Of a DNA stretch of 64,000 nt, positions 30,401-34,530 are shown one piece after another (within the stretch, counting starts at the first letter, position 1; each line of letters begins with the position of its first letter). The stretch spans positions 39,725,419-39,789,418 of the forward strand of contig OX411544.1 of NCBI GenBank assembly GCA_948146395.1. The letters run 5' to 3'. The notes beneath the pieces were generated by a model. It worked only from the letters and a program-made list of their open reading frames with translations. It was not told where the DNA came from and searched no databases. The stretch is from Fragum whitleyi. Taxonomy: Eukaryota > Mollusca > Bivalvia > Cardiida > Cardiidae. The position numbers and the translations under genes are program-made.

Positions 30401-31331
30401 TCTTATCTGATGTGAATTTCCTGTAAACAATCATTTATATGATTGTTTAGAGGAAATTTACCTCAAATTAAAGGGAAAACACTCTGTAAGACATATCACA
30501 TAAGTTTTGTGATTCTTTAAAATCAGAAAATGCACACTAAATAAAGGCTCCCTGACAATGTTATGTATAGCTCCTATGGCATTTATTGGGAGAAATATGG
30601 TAATATTTAACCACTTAAACAGGGGGAGCCTCTCTTCATTCTGCTGTATAGGGTAGATTTGAGAATACTTTACTATGATTATTAGCTTGTTAAAAAATTG
30701 TTAGTTGAGACAGTCTTGAGTTCAACACTAAGACAAGGGGAAGCTCCATGAATAGTGTTGTACATGTCAGATTTGATGTAACTTTTCCATAAATAATATT
30801 ACCTTGTTAGTTGAGACAGACCTGAGTTCAACACTAAGACAAGGGGAAGCTCTCTGCATACTACTGTATAAGGTAGATTTGAGGTCATTGTACAATGATC
30901 ATTACCTTGTTAGTTGAGACAGACTTGAGTTCCACACTAAGACAAGGGGAAGCTCCCTGCATACTACTGTATAAGGTAGATTTGAGGTCATTATACAATG
31001 ATCATTACCTTGTTAGTTGAGACAGACTTGAGTTCCACACTAAGACAAGGGGAAGCTCCCTGCATACTAATGTATAAGGTAGATTTGAGGTCATTATACA
31101 ATGATCATTACCTTGTTAGTTGACACAGACTTGAGTTCCAGACTTAGACAAGGGGAAGCTCCCTGCATACTAATGTATAAGGTAGATTTGAGGTCATTAT
31201 ACAATGATCATTACCTTGTTAGTTGAGACAGACTTAAGTTCCACACTAAGACAAGGGGAAGCTCCCTGCATACTACTGTACATAGTTGATCTATGGAAGT
31301 CTGATAACCCATCCTTCTTAAAGGTAACTAT
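273..31331 (-). CDS. ATG2: ATG2 (autophagy-related protein 2, ATG2A/B homologue), partial multi-exon gene
   Basis: ATG2 is a long rod-shaped protein that moves phospholipid from the ER to the growing phagophore, working with WIPI proteins and ATG9 (family knowledge). The exons encode about 977 residues, roughly half of a vertebrate ATG2 (about 1,900-2,080). Family matches include VNLRFPIPDLR across the junction of the 28.3 and 27.7 kb exons, DLLLWEPSAPAP at 18.7 kb, GIRGATLRHRM at 12.6 kb, the acidic LIR DDFCII at 5.1 kb, and NFFSKPVGRTDLL followed by VWHIYGGNDF at 2.9 kb. Codon phase is continuous over all joins except between 12.6 and 8.4 kb. The chorein-type N-terminus (several hundred residues) and the far C-terminus are not found; upstream exons may lie right of 31.3 kb, even beyond the window, in which case the plus-strand receptor genes would be nested in an intron. 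The ATG2 identity is strong; A versus B is not meaningful for an invertebrate single copy. Confidence 0.9.
475..690. repeat. Fragment of the actgtcgcagagcgga-type repeat
   Basis: actagactcgcaaagcagac plus ttatacccccc resembles the left end at 63115; then ggccataactctataaaa. Confidence 0.5.
709..937. mobile_element. TTAA-flanked MITE family M1 (229 bp)
   Basis: Begins TTAACCCTTT and ends AAAGGGTTAA. Holds a central palindrome aagaagaaattgcttgtcag/aagcaatttcttctt. TTAA targets and short CCCTTT ends are piggyBac-like (inference). Confidence 0.88.
1549..2598 (-). mobile_element. Tandem-repeat-bearing bivalve element (pearl/Helentron-like), H1
   Basis: Left end agagtgccagaatggcccta plus atcgctcacct; right end tgctcaggtgagcc. 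Between are ~6 units of ~155 bp (gttcaggaggagatg...ttcatgaacaatttttgaaa) and a cgacggacgacggacaacag stretch. The ends match, inverted, those of 32197-36712, but the inner units differ. Confidence 0.82.
2659..2731. mobile_element. 75-bp palindromic hairpin MITE (subfamily A)
   Basis: Arms cagcacaaaactgttgtaact and aggcagttacaactgtttc pair around a short loop; one of ~11 subfamily-A copies in the window. Confidence 0.85.
2763..3001 (-). CDS. ATG2: ATG2 exon carrying the WIPI-binding region
   Basis: 239 nt, phase 0 to 2, acceptor tccacacag, donor CATAG/gtatac. Reads HKDGEPTIRVFASVEIKEN, then FFSKPVGRTDLLKAPDNFPL, then ELTAVWHIYGGNDFS. In vertebrate ATG2 the equivalent Y-F-S tripeptide anchors WIPI proteins; here it is F-F-S. 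A hairpin MITE (2659-2731) sits only ~30 bp past the donor, in the next intron. Confidence 0.93.
3420..4405 (-). mobile_element. Second H1-type element, ends eroded
   Basis: About six ~155-bp units as in H1 (ggttcaggaggagatg, tgaacaattttt, gggtcacccaaggaacattc), then cgacacacgacacactacgg and gtgatcttataagctccc. Confidence 0.82.
4676..4888 (-). mobile_element. tRNA-derived SINE, head-truncated
   Basis: Reverse copy of the SINE at 59074: starts at the tail (aacgccgctttcaac side), contains the 'agctgctatctcacataggt' body and ends at the junction with the tRNA 3' end (gagtgccgccgtc). Lies inside an ATG2 intron. Confidence 0.85.
4905..5075 (-). repeat. Exon shadow: donor-side duplication of the LIR exon
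   Basis: A ~109-bp unit is present twice: intron plus exon end at 5014-5125 and a copy at 4905-5013. The copy keeps recognisable exon end (agcaccttctataat for agcatcttctatgat) but the donor position reads actcaaag, i.e. the donor is changed. Confidence 0.85.
5085..5317 (-). CDS. ATG2: ATG2 exon carrying the LC3/GABARAP-interaction (LIR) motif
   Basis: 233 nt, phase 1 to 0, acceptor cattttag, donor AAATCT/gtgagt. Encodes a Gln/Thr-rich start (ASQDQTQTNKKQ), a Pro-rich middle and HFDEEEEDDFCIIEDAAWGK. The acidic run followed by F-C-I-I is the classic W/F/Y-x-x-L/I/V LIR; vertebrate ATG2A/B carry F-C-I-L at the corresponding place just before the WIPI-binding region (family knowledge). The last ~45 nt and donor are duplicated in the intron at about 4905-5013. 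Confidence 0.92.
5640..5701. mobile_element. Palindromic hairpin MITE (subfamily A), one end lost
   Basis: agttgtaactgcctata and tataggcagttacaact arms are perfect; the left ggctcag end is missing. Confidence 0.85.
6120..6242 (-). mobile_element. Terminal fragment of the same element family
   Basis: cagacagacagacagacag microsatellite, then aatagctcacctaaagcac and tgtgctcaggtgagctta. Confidence 0.75.
6297..6438 (-). CDS. ATG2: ATG2 exon, acidic, source of the neighbouring 23-bp array
   Basis: 142 nt, phase 0 to 1, acceptor tgtttcag, donor TCTG/gtatac. Encodes TEENEAEEQLDSLAGPPLSE, then SKIDHVHNLLSDAMMQ and SSESEESEEESG. The DNA encoding KIDHVHNL matches the unit of the tandem array at 6460-6838. 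Confidence 0.88.
6460..6838 (-). repeat. 23-bp tandem array derived from ATG2 exon sequence
   Basis: About 16 units of ~23 bp (plus-strand unit ttatgtacatggtctacttt plus agg). The unit matches 6354-6377 of the adjacent exon, coding for KIDHVHNL. Units near 6600 and 6720 have small deletions. Confidence 0.9.
6839..7105 (-). repeat. Two decayed copies of the 6.4 kb ATG2 exon start
   Basis: At ~6845-6925 and ~7030-7105 the sequence again resembles the exon's 5' ~75 nt plus acceptor intron (ttcttcagccttattctctt, then gacaagaaataacag), with substitutions and short indels. Confidence 0.8.
7165..7600. repeat. Repeat pair member with palindrome ttgttca/tgaacaa
   Basis: Matches 46655-47040: gtgaaattgacaagatgaat, gagttttagtgaa-type segment, taattttgttcatcctgaac, and gaatggttggagtgagt. 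Confidence 0.75.
7639..7802 (-). CDS. ATG2: ATG2 exon
   Basis: 164 nt, phase 1 to 0, acceptor aaaacag, donor GGAAAT/gtgagt. Encodes LKVSTNRLNVRTCADSCIAL then IDLIKYLAADGDLVN and an acidic tail ENDTESNTETEADLSGN. The pattern RTC(A/S)DSC...LIxYLAxDGDL is ATG2-like. Confidence 0.9.
7956..8010 (-). CDS. ATG2: Tentative ATG2 mini-exon
   Basis: Predicted from phase: the 8375-8442 exon ends in phase 0, while the 7639-7802 exon is open only if entered in phase 1. A 55-nt stretch with a good acceptor (tttcttctgctatgggcag) and donor AAAA/gtgggt supplies this phase with no stop, reading LFERTYRTLGGKQCKSVK. No motif recognised. Confidence 0.4.
8138..8304. mobile_element. TTAA-flanked MITE family M3 (167 bp)
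   Basis: TTAAGGTAGTGGgcc to ggtCCACCACCTTAA terminal inverted repeats; inner aggtttcctaatgaaaatca motif. Confidence 0.88.
8375..8442 (-). CDS. ATG2: Probable ATG2 exon
   Basis: 68 nt, acceptor tatttcag, donor GATCCT/gtaagt (strong). The only open frame (entering in phase 1) reads FVCVADMGRLELVLRSNDG then KDP, phase 0 out. Phase fits the tentative exon at 7956-8010 and then the 7.7 kb exon. Confidence 0.65.
8482..8710. mobile_element. TTAA-flanked MITE M1, second copy (229 bp)
   Basis: Same length and highly similar to 709-937; intronic in ATG2. Confidence 0.9.
8834..9254. mobile_element. Palindromic MITE family M6 (~420 bp)
   Basis: ggaacaccactcggcaatct pairs with the end ggccgagagatgttcc; also tcgaatgtatata against tatatccga. 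Second copy at 12676. Confidence 0.8.
9443..9520. repeat. Palindrome with aaaccct/aggggttt ends
   Basis: aaaccctatgttgttggtac pairs loosely with gtactacaaaataggggttt; inner acgtctcatcgagatgtct. Similar in plan to 14692-14760. Confidence 0.7.
9547..9692 (+). repeat. 37-bp tandem repeat, four copies
   Basis: ctcctcttatctggacccct plus gttaatctgatatttac; last three copies nearly identical. Confidence 0.92.
10198..10444. mobile_element. TTAA-flanked MITE family M2 (247 bp), intact ends
   Basis: TTAACCCTTGTCATGCTaaa to ttcAGCATGACAAGGGTTAA: 17-bp perfect terminal inverted repeats including TTAA. Inner palindrome acatcagcctgtacacatgtgcagtctgatgt (in parts). Confidence 0.93.
10645..10737 (-). CDS. 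ATG2: Probable ATG2 exon (phase break to both neighbours)
   Basis: 93 nt, acceptor tatttcag, donor TTAAG/gtgggt. The only open frame enters in phase 2 and reads PKHLPLCSILTAESFSISSN then IVTESAISLLR. The preceding recognised exon ends in phase 0, and the following one at 8.4 kb needs phase 1, so at least one small exon is missing on each side, or a splice site is misplaced (a competing donor gtgaaa lies 4 nt downstream). Confidence 0.7.
10875..10926. repeat. 52-bp palindrome
   Basis: gggtaaggaggcattgtgcc and ggcacaatgccttcttaccc, 13-nt loop. Confidence 0.88.
11033..11267. mobile_element. MITE family M4 (~235 bp)
   Basis: Ends gagtctgtgcccgacatttt and aaatgtcatgcacaggc; interior ccagcccgtgcatttgcact, gaccagggtcttcactttgc. 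Confidence 0.82.
11655..11788. mobile_element. Palindromic MITE family M5
   Basis: gacgacaaaacaatgcaaac and gtttgcatcattttgtcatc arms, with inner aaattataccctgc/gggtataattt; right end cctgaacgca...cagggc. Confidence 0.8.
12564..12644 (-). CDS. ATG2: ATG2 exon
   Basis: 81 nt, phase 0 to 0, acceptor gtttttcag, donor GTACAG/gtctgt. Encodes EFLVSVGIRGATLRHRMLPP then YQNVFVQ. The motif VGxxxATLRHR is characteristic of ATG2. Confidence 0.9.
12676..13103. mobile_element. MITE M6, second copy with a perfect inner hairpin
   Basis: Same ends (ggaacaccactcggccaatc). At 12901-12962 two 27-nt arms beginning gctgaaaaaatcttaatttt are perfectly complementary around ~8 nt. Confidence 0.85.
13253..13491. mobile_element. 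TTAA-flanked MITE M2, second copy
   Basis: ttaacccttgtcatgctgaa to ttcagcatgacaaaggttaa; palindromic centre actaagatcagactgcacat / gctgatcttagt. Confidence 0.92.
13638..13672. mobile_element. Half of a hairpin MITE (subfamily A)
   Basis: Only the left arm gcacaaaacagttgtaactg plus loop remains, directly beside the 13.7 kb ATG2 exon donor. Confidence 0.8.
13700..13944 (-). CDS. ATG2: ATG2 exon
   Basis: 245 nt, phase 1 to 0, acceptor atttacag, donor GTTAAG/gtaaga. Encodes ARVNSKDSKDLPIVCCDELS... NHLIYRSEKG... and ends TDLTVDEKVK. Phase joins both neighbours. Confidence 0.9.
13981..14235. mobile_element. TTAA-flanked MITE M2, third copy
   Basis: Ends at TTAA 14232-14235, which is also the start of the M3 element beside it. 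Confidence 0.88.
14232..14396. mobile_element. MITE M3, second copy, sharing a TTAA with M2
   Basis: ttaaggaaatggacctctta to caggtccactaccttc; abuts M2 at 13981-14235. Confidence 0.85.
14692..14760. repeat. Palindrome with ccctttgttg/caacaaaggg ends
   Basis: ccctttgttgttgatactca against tgagtacatgcaacaaaggg with inner cgtcatggcaagacg. Confidence 0.85.
14908..14979. mobile_element. Palindromic hairpin MITE (subfamily A)
   Basis: Ends ggctcagcgcgaaacag and ctgtattgcactgagcc, flanked by gat/atc as in other copies. Confidence 0.88.
15290..15515 (-). repeat. SINE/LINE-like dispersed repeat fragment
   Basis: Contains the animal-repeat signature tttacagctgggtggac and gcatactaacctctgggcaa typical of short retroelements. 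Its open frames on the minus strand are not ATG2 exons: splice phase and motifs do not fit. Confidence 0.55.
15713..15863 (-). CDS. ATG2: ATG2 exon
   Basis: 151 nt, phase 0 to 1, acceptor atatttcag, donor GAAG/gtaatg. Encodes DLNGSVLPDTHGELLLQISD... LLFTVSAHNGDPNLQYLNVL... VDLYHE. The 5' ~115 nt plus the acceptor are copied twice more upstream at 126-bp spacing. Confidence 0.88.
15864..16122 (-). repeat. Exon-shadow array: 126-bp acceptor-side copies of the 15.8 kb ATG2 exon
   Basis: Two extra copies (acceptors near 15989 and 16115), period 126 = 42 codons, in frame with the true exon. The nearer copy has TTA to TAA where the exon has GAT TTA, so it carries a stop; the farther copy is open at that codon. 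Confidence 0.9.
16359..16516 (-). CDS. ATG2: ATG2 exon with acidic Asp/Ser start
   Basis: 158 nt, phase 1 to 0, acceptor atttcag, donor GCCAAG/gtaagg. Encodes DTDSDSDSESINHYSIHDSR, then a basic patch FPRKKKQ, then VCVTLCVGKGRLTAFTEAK. The first ~60 nt and their acceptor are repeated at 102-bp spacing upstream. Confidence 0.88.
16517..16985 (-). repeat. Exon-shadow array: 102-bp acceptor-side copies of the 16.4 kb ATG2 exon
   Basis: Four further copies plus a decayed one, anchors at 16560, 16662, 16764, 16864 and ~16967. Each has a possible acceptor and the DTDSDSDSESINHYSI segment. The period is a multiple of three, but read-through from the nearest copy ends at TAA (ACT GTT ATG TAA) before the true exon. 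Confidence 0.92.
17034..17271. mobile_element. MITE M4, second copy
   Basis: gagcctgtgcaggacatttc and gaaatgtcacgcacaggctc: ~20-bp terminal inverted repeats. Confidence 0.88.
17485..17731. mobile_element. TTAA-flanked MITE M2, fourth copy, reversed
   Basis: ttaacccttgtcaagctaaa to ttcagcatgacaagggttaa; same length (247) as 10198-10444. Confidence 0.92.
18110..18240. repeat. Repeat with 'acagctn(n)agctgt' and 'cattacgca' motifs
   Basis: Related, inverted, to 40200-40390: ttaactacagctagaataagctgtag, gcatagcaccc-type and atgccctccgtcc segment nearby. Confidence 0.55.
18271..18366 (-). repeat. Exon shadow: donor-side copy of the 18.7 kb ATG2 exon
   Basis: Repeats the last ~95 nt of the LLLWEP exon with several mismatches; retains CTAG followed by gtagga where the true exon has CTAG/gtaaac. 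Separated from the true exon by ~240 bp. Confidence 0.85.
18395..18520. repeat. M2-like palindromic core
   Basis: agcccaagatcagactacac pairs with gtctgatcttagcct; ends decayed. Confidence 0.6.
18604..18767 (-). CDS. ATG2: ATG2 exon
   Basis: 164 nt, phase 2 to 1, acceptor tttttcag, donor CTAG/gtaaac. Encodes LNNDLLLWEPSAPAPVTTTY... ending HFEMAKSGLQL. The LLLWEP(S)APAP block is characteristic of ATG2. The 3' ~95 nt are duplicated downstream in the intron at 18271-18366. Confidence 0.92.
19283..19585 (-). pseudogene. Zinc-finger (BED/TTF-like) transposase N-terminal fragment
   Basis: 100 residues, MAKRMFKDSWLSDPEFSSFL then YDASKKVMLCKLCIQC and IMKKESIMKHIRCKGN. The pattern F..SWL......YD....VMLC.LC......H is that of the zinc-finger N-termini of hAT-derived (ZNF862/KIAA1586-type) proteins. 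No catalytic domain follows, so it is a fragment or a non-autonomous element. Confidence 0.55.
19741..20215. other. Low-repeat stretch inside the hAT-like region
   Basis: More CpG than its surroundings (gcgtgccgcgtgtag, acccgcctaccgtg). No exon or motif recognised. Confidence 0.3.
20638..20995. repeat. Dispersed repeat ending in gggggcatt
   Basis: acaagatgtgtttgtgaaac start, repeated 'gaccttga' and aaaagttatggccaatg, then tgtgggggcatt. Same family as 36880-37622 and 60570-61275. Confidence 0.7.
21057..21285. mobile_element. MITE M4, third copy
   Basis: gagactgtggttgacatttc to ggaaatgttatgcacagg. Confidence 0.82.
21325..21467 (-). CDS. ATG2: ATG2 exon
   Basis: 143 nt, phase 0 to 2, acceptor tttgccag, donor AACAG/gtaaac. 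Encodes MVMPADREELNEFMQRSLSN... and ends FQDKNLFEFLYNR, which joins to LNNDLLLWEP in the next exon, an order found in ATG2. Confidence 0.92.
21620..22650. other. AT-rich ATG2 intron, no feature seen
   Basis: Long A/T runs (caaaaaaaatatttttt type) and repeated 'gaaaaagtttaatagtag' motifs at 22211 and 22615, suggesting an old ~400-bp duplication. No exon fits. Confidence 0.35.
22651..22795. mobile_element. MITE M3, third copy
   Basis: ttaaggtattggacctgtaa to gttgactacctta, internal deletion. Confidence 0.8.
22917..23255. repeat. M2-related fragments
   Basis: tttgtcatgttgaacataga start and, further on, the core gagatcagacagcacagctg / caggctgatcttagtctata; body disrupted. Confidence 0.6.
23425..23708 (-). 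CDS. ATG2: ATG2 exon preceded by tandem acceptors
   Basis: 284 nt, phase 1 to 0, donor GAGCAG/gtatgt. Begins GYFKPTLDSEGQHFAHVSGE and continues to a Ser/Asp-rich, likely disordered stretch. The acceptor tttcag/GTTATTTTAAG at 23708 is the copy that keeps the frame. The same acceptor plus the first ~45 exon bases recur every ~56 bp upstream. Using the 23764 acceptor would add 56 nt, shift frame and hit a TAG within seven codons of entering the true exon. Confidence 0.88.
23709..24230 (-). repeat. Exon-shadow array: ~56-bp acceptor-side copies of the 23.6 kb ATG2 exon
   Basis: About eight units, each with atgtatttcag and the first ~45 nt of the exon. Acceptor-like sites remain at 23764, ~23820 and ~23875. 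A CCCTG-ended MITE (23931-24035) interrupts the array, so part of the array is older than that insertion. Confidence 0.9.
23931..24035. mobile_element. M5-like MITE nested in the 56-bp exon-shadow array
   Basis: tgccctgtgttcaggatg and atactgaacgcagggca terminal inverted repeats; array sequence continues on both sides. Confidence 0.82.
24235..25365. other. ATG2 intron, nothing recognised
   Basis: No exon of consistent phase needed here (23.6 and 27.7 kb exons join directly) and no repeat family seen. Confidence 0.4.
25368..25446. mobile_element. Palindromic hairpin MITE (subfamily B), near-perfect
   Basis: Arms gaggggtcagtgcaacacta and tagtgttgcactaacccctc with inner ttgtaagtgcctaa/ttcataggcacttacaa. 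Subfamily B shares the ggtcagtgcaaa end with A but has a different inner arm. Confidence 0.9.
25586..25823. mobile_element. MITE M4, fourth copy
   Basis: gagcctgtgtgtgagatttc to gaaatgtcacacacaggctc, flanked by caatt/aattc. Confidence 0.88.
25935..27295 (+). mobile_element. Element A, solo copy (A0), with a nested insertion
   Basis: actagaaagccatgaatggc to gccagtggagctaaaaa with ~5 inner units. The flanks are not the 145-bp repeat here, so element A is an independent mobile unit. Confidence 0.85.
26352..26512. mobile_element. Small 'tgccccc...gggggca' element nested in A0
   Basis: agagctgtcactgtaagatg, aatgcccccgacaccgc, a gacggacggacagacgg run, and ctatcgggggcataa. Interrupts one of the A0 units. 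Confidence 0.75.
27358..27411. repeat. 54-bp palindrome
   Basis: ttgcaatatctcatttgaat and attcaaatgagatgttgcaa. Confidence 0.88.
27630..27799 (-). CDS. ATG2: ATG2 exon
   Basis: 170 nt, phase 2 to 1, acceptor cgctacag, donor CATG/gtatga. Encodes (R)FPIPDLRQEPHVDKSWYNR... and ...LMLDLFDVRFQTVYLT..., closely resembling the ATG2 segment with FPIPDLR followed by an acidic/basic stretch and a hydrophobic strand. Confidence 0.92.
27880..28218. mobile_element. TIR element with 'tccgtgtgat' end
   Basis: Shares, inverted, tataacctctgtttaccttg, cctcgatgtttttttt and tatcatatgggattttatca with 45710-46015. Confidence 0.7.
28253..28347 (-). CDS. ATG2: ATG2 exon
   Basis: 95 nt, phase 0 to 2, acceptor tttgtcag, donor TTTAAG/gtcagc. 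Encodes AQFYNVMDEGSNSIEEKYV... ending CPCATVNLR, where the split AG/G codon joins to FPIPDLR in the next exon. That junction recreates a conserved ATG2 block. Confidence 0.88.
29241..29408 (-). CDS. ATG2: ATG2 exon
   Basis: 168 nt, phase 0 to 0, acceptor tttttcag, donor GGG/gtaggt. Encodes 56 residues starting SVASHNIPRTDITVMLGELQ and ending GASMYHTVG; beta-strand-like alternation fits the ATG2 lipid-transfer groove (inference). A truncated copy lies just upstream in the intron (29461-29592). Confidence 0.85.
29461..29592 (-). repeat. Exon shadow: partial second copy of the 29.3 kb ATG2 exon
   Basis: Has its own tttttcag acceptor and repeats the exon's first ~110 nt almost perfectly (ITVMLGELQTEVDLTLIDRI), but lacks the second half and its donor; the frame is lost before the true exon. 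Confidence 0.85.
30200..31214 (-). repeat. Exon-shadow array: donor-side copies of the 31.2 kb ATG2 exon
   Basis: Five good copies spaced ~103 bp (anchors near 30801, 30904, 31007, 31110 and the true exon at 31213), plus decayed copies near 30700 and 30215-30290. Each holds the exon's last ~75 nt, the donor AAG/gtaatg and ~28 nt of intron. Reading past the true donor meets TAA after five codons. Confidence 0.9.
30275..30605. mobile_element. MITE-like element (ctaataatagcaccctccct)
   Basis: Paired with 41030-41305; contains hairpin taaacaatcatttatatgat / tgtttagagg and ends tgggagaaatatggtaat. Confidence 0.7.
31215..31331 (-). CDS. ATG2: ATG2 exon (most 5' one recognised)
   Basis: Opens after a ttacag acceptor and ends AACAAG/gtaatg. 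117 nt, phase 0 to 0, encoding IVTFKKDGLSDFHRS... and ending ...ELKSVSTNK. Its 3' half and donor are copied six or seven times in the intron that follows. Phase agrees with the next exon. I do not recognise a diagnostic ATG2 motif in it, so the assignment rests on phase, splice sites and position. Confidence 0.75.
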
Positions 31332-31557
31332 CTGTAAATATACATAAGAAAATATATAGATTGTTAATTTCATTCAAGAATAAATAACTGTAAAACCCCA
31401 TTCCCTTTGCCCACATCAAAATCAGCAATTTTTACAAGAAGTTCGTGAAACATGAAACCTCTTATAAAGTCCCACCCAACTAAATAAAAGCCATGGTGAA
31501 GTCAATAATAGGTCAATGTACCCTTTATGGACTATATCATAATGTTACCTTGGTGTT

Positions 31558-31850
31558 TCAACAAGAGCACCGCCTATGGATGCCTGGCTTGGCTGCAGGT
31601 GCTGGATAATGCAAAAAAATCTAAGTAAAAAAAGGGTCATAACTCTAACAAAAATGCTTCCAGAGTTATCCCCCTTGATAGTCTAGATAGCTCTATGTAA
31701 TGGTGACTACACATGCAAAGTTTTGTGATGTTAGTGTCCATAACAAGAGATTATGACCACGGTTAAAGTTTGTCACACCAATTCAAACAACAACTCCAAG
31801 GCAAATGATGCCAAGGTGAACAAAACATCTCAGGTTTTCTCCGAAAACAG
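31558..31850. repeat. Dispersed repeat (caagagcaccgcctatggat)
   Basis: Matches 37948-38215: ttggctgcaggtgctggata, gggtcataactctaacaaaa, acatgcaaagttttgtga. Confidence 0.8.
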
Positions 31851-32100
31851 CCGACTTAAAAATGATTTGCTTTAAGTTTTTCTTTTGAAAACAAATGATC
31901 TTGATTTACCCTGGGGTTTTATAAGAGCTTATACTGTATGAAGCAACTTTGTACAAGTATATTCCATTATTTGGTGGTTTTTAAAAATTATGAATAATTC
32001 CTAATGTATCAGTGCTTTAGATTACAAAATAAATAAAAACTTTGTTGTGTGGCTGTTATCTGAATCATATGCATGGTGGCCGATGTCCGCCTAGAATTCG

Positions 32101-32160
32101 AGTAATTAGTCCCATAGTATTTCTATCTATATAGAAAGTGATACTATGGGACTTATTACT
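32101..32160. repeat. 60-bp palindrome
   Basis: agtaattagtcccatagtat and atactatgggacttattact; ~20-nt centre is itself self-complementary (tctatctatatagaaagtg). Confidence 0.9.
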
Positions 32161-33327
32161 CAAACTCTAACATAAGATATATTTTATTTGTGGTTTTTAG
32201 CTCACCTGAGCACGAAGTGCTCAAGGTGAGCTATTGTGGTTAGGTGGATGTCCGTCGTCCGTCGTCCATCGTGCGTCGTGCGACGTCTGTCGTCAGTCGT
32301 CCGTCGTCAACATTTGCCTTGTATGCACTCTAGAGGCCACATTTTTTGCCTGATCAACCTGAATTTTGGTCAGAATGATTGTCTTGATGAAATCTCGGAC
32401 GAGTTTGAAATTGGGTCAACTGGGGTCAAAAACTAGGTCACAGGGTCAAATCTTAGAAAAACCTTGTATACACTCTAGAGGCCACATTTTTTGCCCAATC
32501 AACCTGAATTTTGGTCAGAATGATTGTCCTGATGAAATCTCGGACGAGTTTGAAATTGGGTCAACTGGGGTCAAAAACTAGGTCACAGGGTCAAATCTTA
32601 GAAAAACCTTGTATACACTCTAGAGGCCACATTTTTTGCCCAATCAACCTGAATTTTGGTCAGAATGATTGTCTTGATGAAATCTCGGACGAGTTTGAAA
32701 TTGGGTCAACTGGGGTCAAAAACTAGGTCACAGGGTCAAATCTTAGAAAAACCTTGTATGCACTCTAGAGGCCACATTTTTTGCCCAATCAACCTGAATT
32801 TTGGTCAGAATGATTGTCTTGATGAAATCTCGGACGAGTTTGAAATTGGGTCAACTGGGGTCAAAAACTAGGTCACAGGGTCAAATCTTAGAAAAACCTT
32901 GTATGCACTCTAGAGGCCACATTTTTTGCCCAATCAACCTGAATTTTGGTCAGAATGATTGTCTTGATGAAATTTCGGAAGAGTTTGAAATTGGGTCAAC
33001 TGGGGTCAAAAACTAGGTCACAGGGTCAAATCTTAGAAAAACCTTGTATACACTCTAGAGGCCACATTTTTTGCCCAATCAACCTGAATTTTGGTCAGAA
33101 TGATTGTTTTGATGAAATTTCAGACTAGTTCGAAATTGGGTCAACTTGGGTCAAAAACTAGGTCACAGAGTCAAATCTTAGAAAAACCTTATATGCACTC
33201 TAGAGGCCACATTTTTTGCCCAATCAACCTGAATTTTGGTCAGAATGATTGTCTTGATGAAATCTCGAACGAGTTCGAAATTGGGTCAACTGGGGTCAAA
33301 AACTTGGTCACAGGGTCGAATCTTAGA

Positions 33328-34530
33328 ACTAGAAAGCCATGAATGGCTTGAGTCGCTCCACAGGCTTGATATTCTTGTAAATTAAAGCAAATCAAAGTTT
33401 TGACTCGATCTTTAAATATTTTGAGTTCTACTGATGTTGAAAATGATTTTCAAAGATTCAACTATTTAACATATATAGAGAAATGACCTCCGCCCATAAA
33501 AGACATATTTTTCATCCAATCAAAATAATTTTTGGCTGCATATTAATGGGTCACCAAAAGATCATACCAAAATGTTTCATTGATATCCATCAGTTTCAAT
33601 CTGATAAAATGATTTTTAAAGTTTCCACTGTATCACTTTTTGAAAAATGACCTCCGCACATATAATACATATTTTTCGTCCAATCACAATAATTTTTGTA
33701 AGACTGATAAAGGGTCACTCAAGGATCATTTCAGTGAAATTTGGTTGATATCTGTCATTTAGATTCTGAGAAAATGATTTTCAAAGTTTCCACTATATGA
33801 CATATAGAGAAATGACCTCCGCACATAAAATACATATTTTTCGTCCAATCACAATAATTTTTGGTAGACTGATAAAGGGTCACTCAAGGATCATTTCAGT
33901 GGAATTTGGTTGATATCTGTCATTTAGATCCTGAGAAAATGATTTTCAAAGTTTCCACTATATGACATATAGAGAAATGACCTCCGCACATAAAATACAT
34001 ATTTTTCATCCAATCACAATAATTTTTGGTAGACTGATAAAGGGTCATTCAAGGATCATTCCAGTGAAACTTGGTTGATATCTATCACAAATATTCTGAG
34101 AAAATGATTTTCAAAGTTTCCACTATATAACATATAGAGAAATGACCTCCGCCCATAAAATGCACATTTTTCATCCAATCACAATAATTTTTTGAAGACT
34201 GATAAAGGGTCACCCAAGGATCATTCATGTAAAATTTCATTGTTATCCATTAATTAGAATCTGAGAAAACTCAGTTTTTACCATATTTGGAAATTAGCCA
34301 CGCCCATTAAATCCATGTTTTTCATTGGATCAAGATTTCTTGAACAACTTTGAAAGAGGGTCACCCAAGGATCATTTCTGTGAAGTTTGGTTGAAATCCA
34401 TCCAGTAGTTTCTGAGGAGAAGATTTTTAAAGAAAAAGTTTACGACCGGACGCACGGACGCACGGATGGACGCACGACGGACACAACGCCATGACAATAG
34501 CCCCAGTGGCTTTCAGCCAGTGGAGCTAAA
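33328..34530 (+). mobile_element. Element A inserted in the 145-bp array (copy A1)
   Basis: Starts actagaaagccatgaatggc, contains ~5 units of ~180 bp (gaaatgacctccgcccataa ... tgattttcaaagtttccact), then an acgcacggacg run, and ends tggctttcagccagtggagc plus taaaaa. Confidence 0.85.

Noticed and set aside
30700..31214. A cluster of alternative coding exons
   Set aside because: Copies hold only the 3' part of the exon and read into TAA past the donor; no acceptor of quality in each unit. Treated as shadow repeats.
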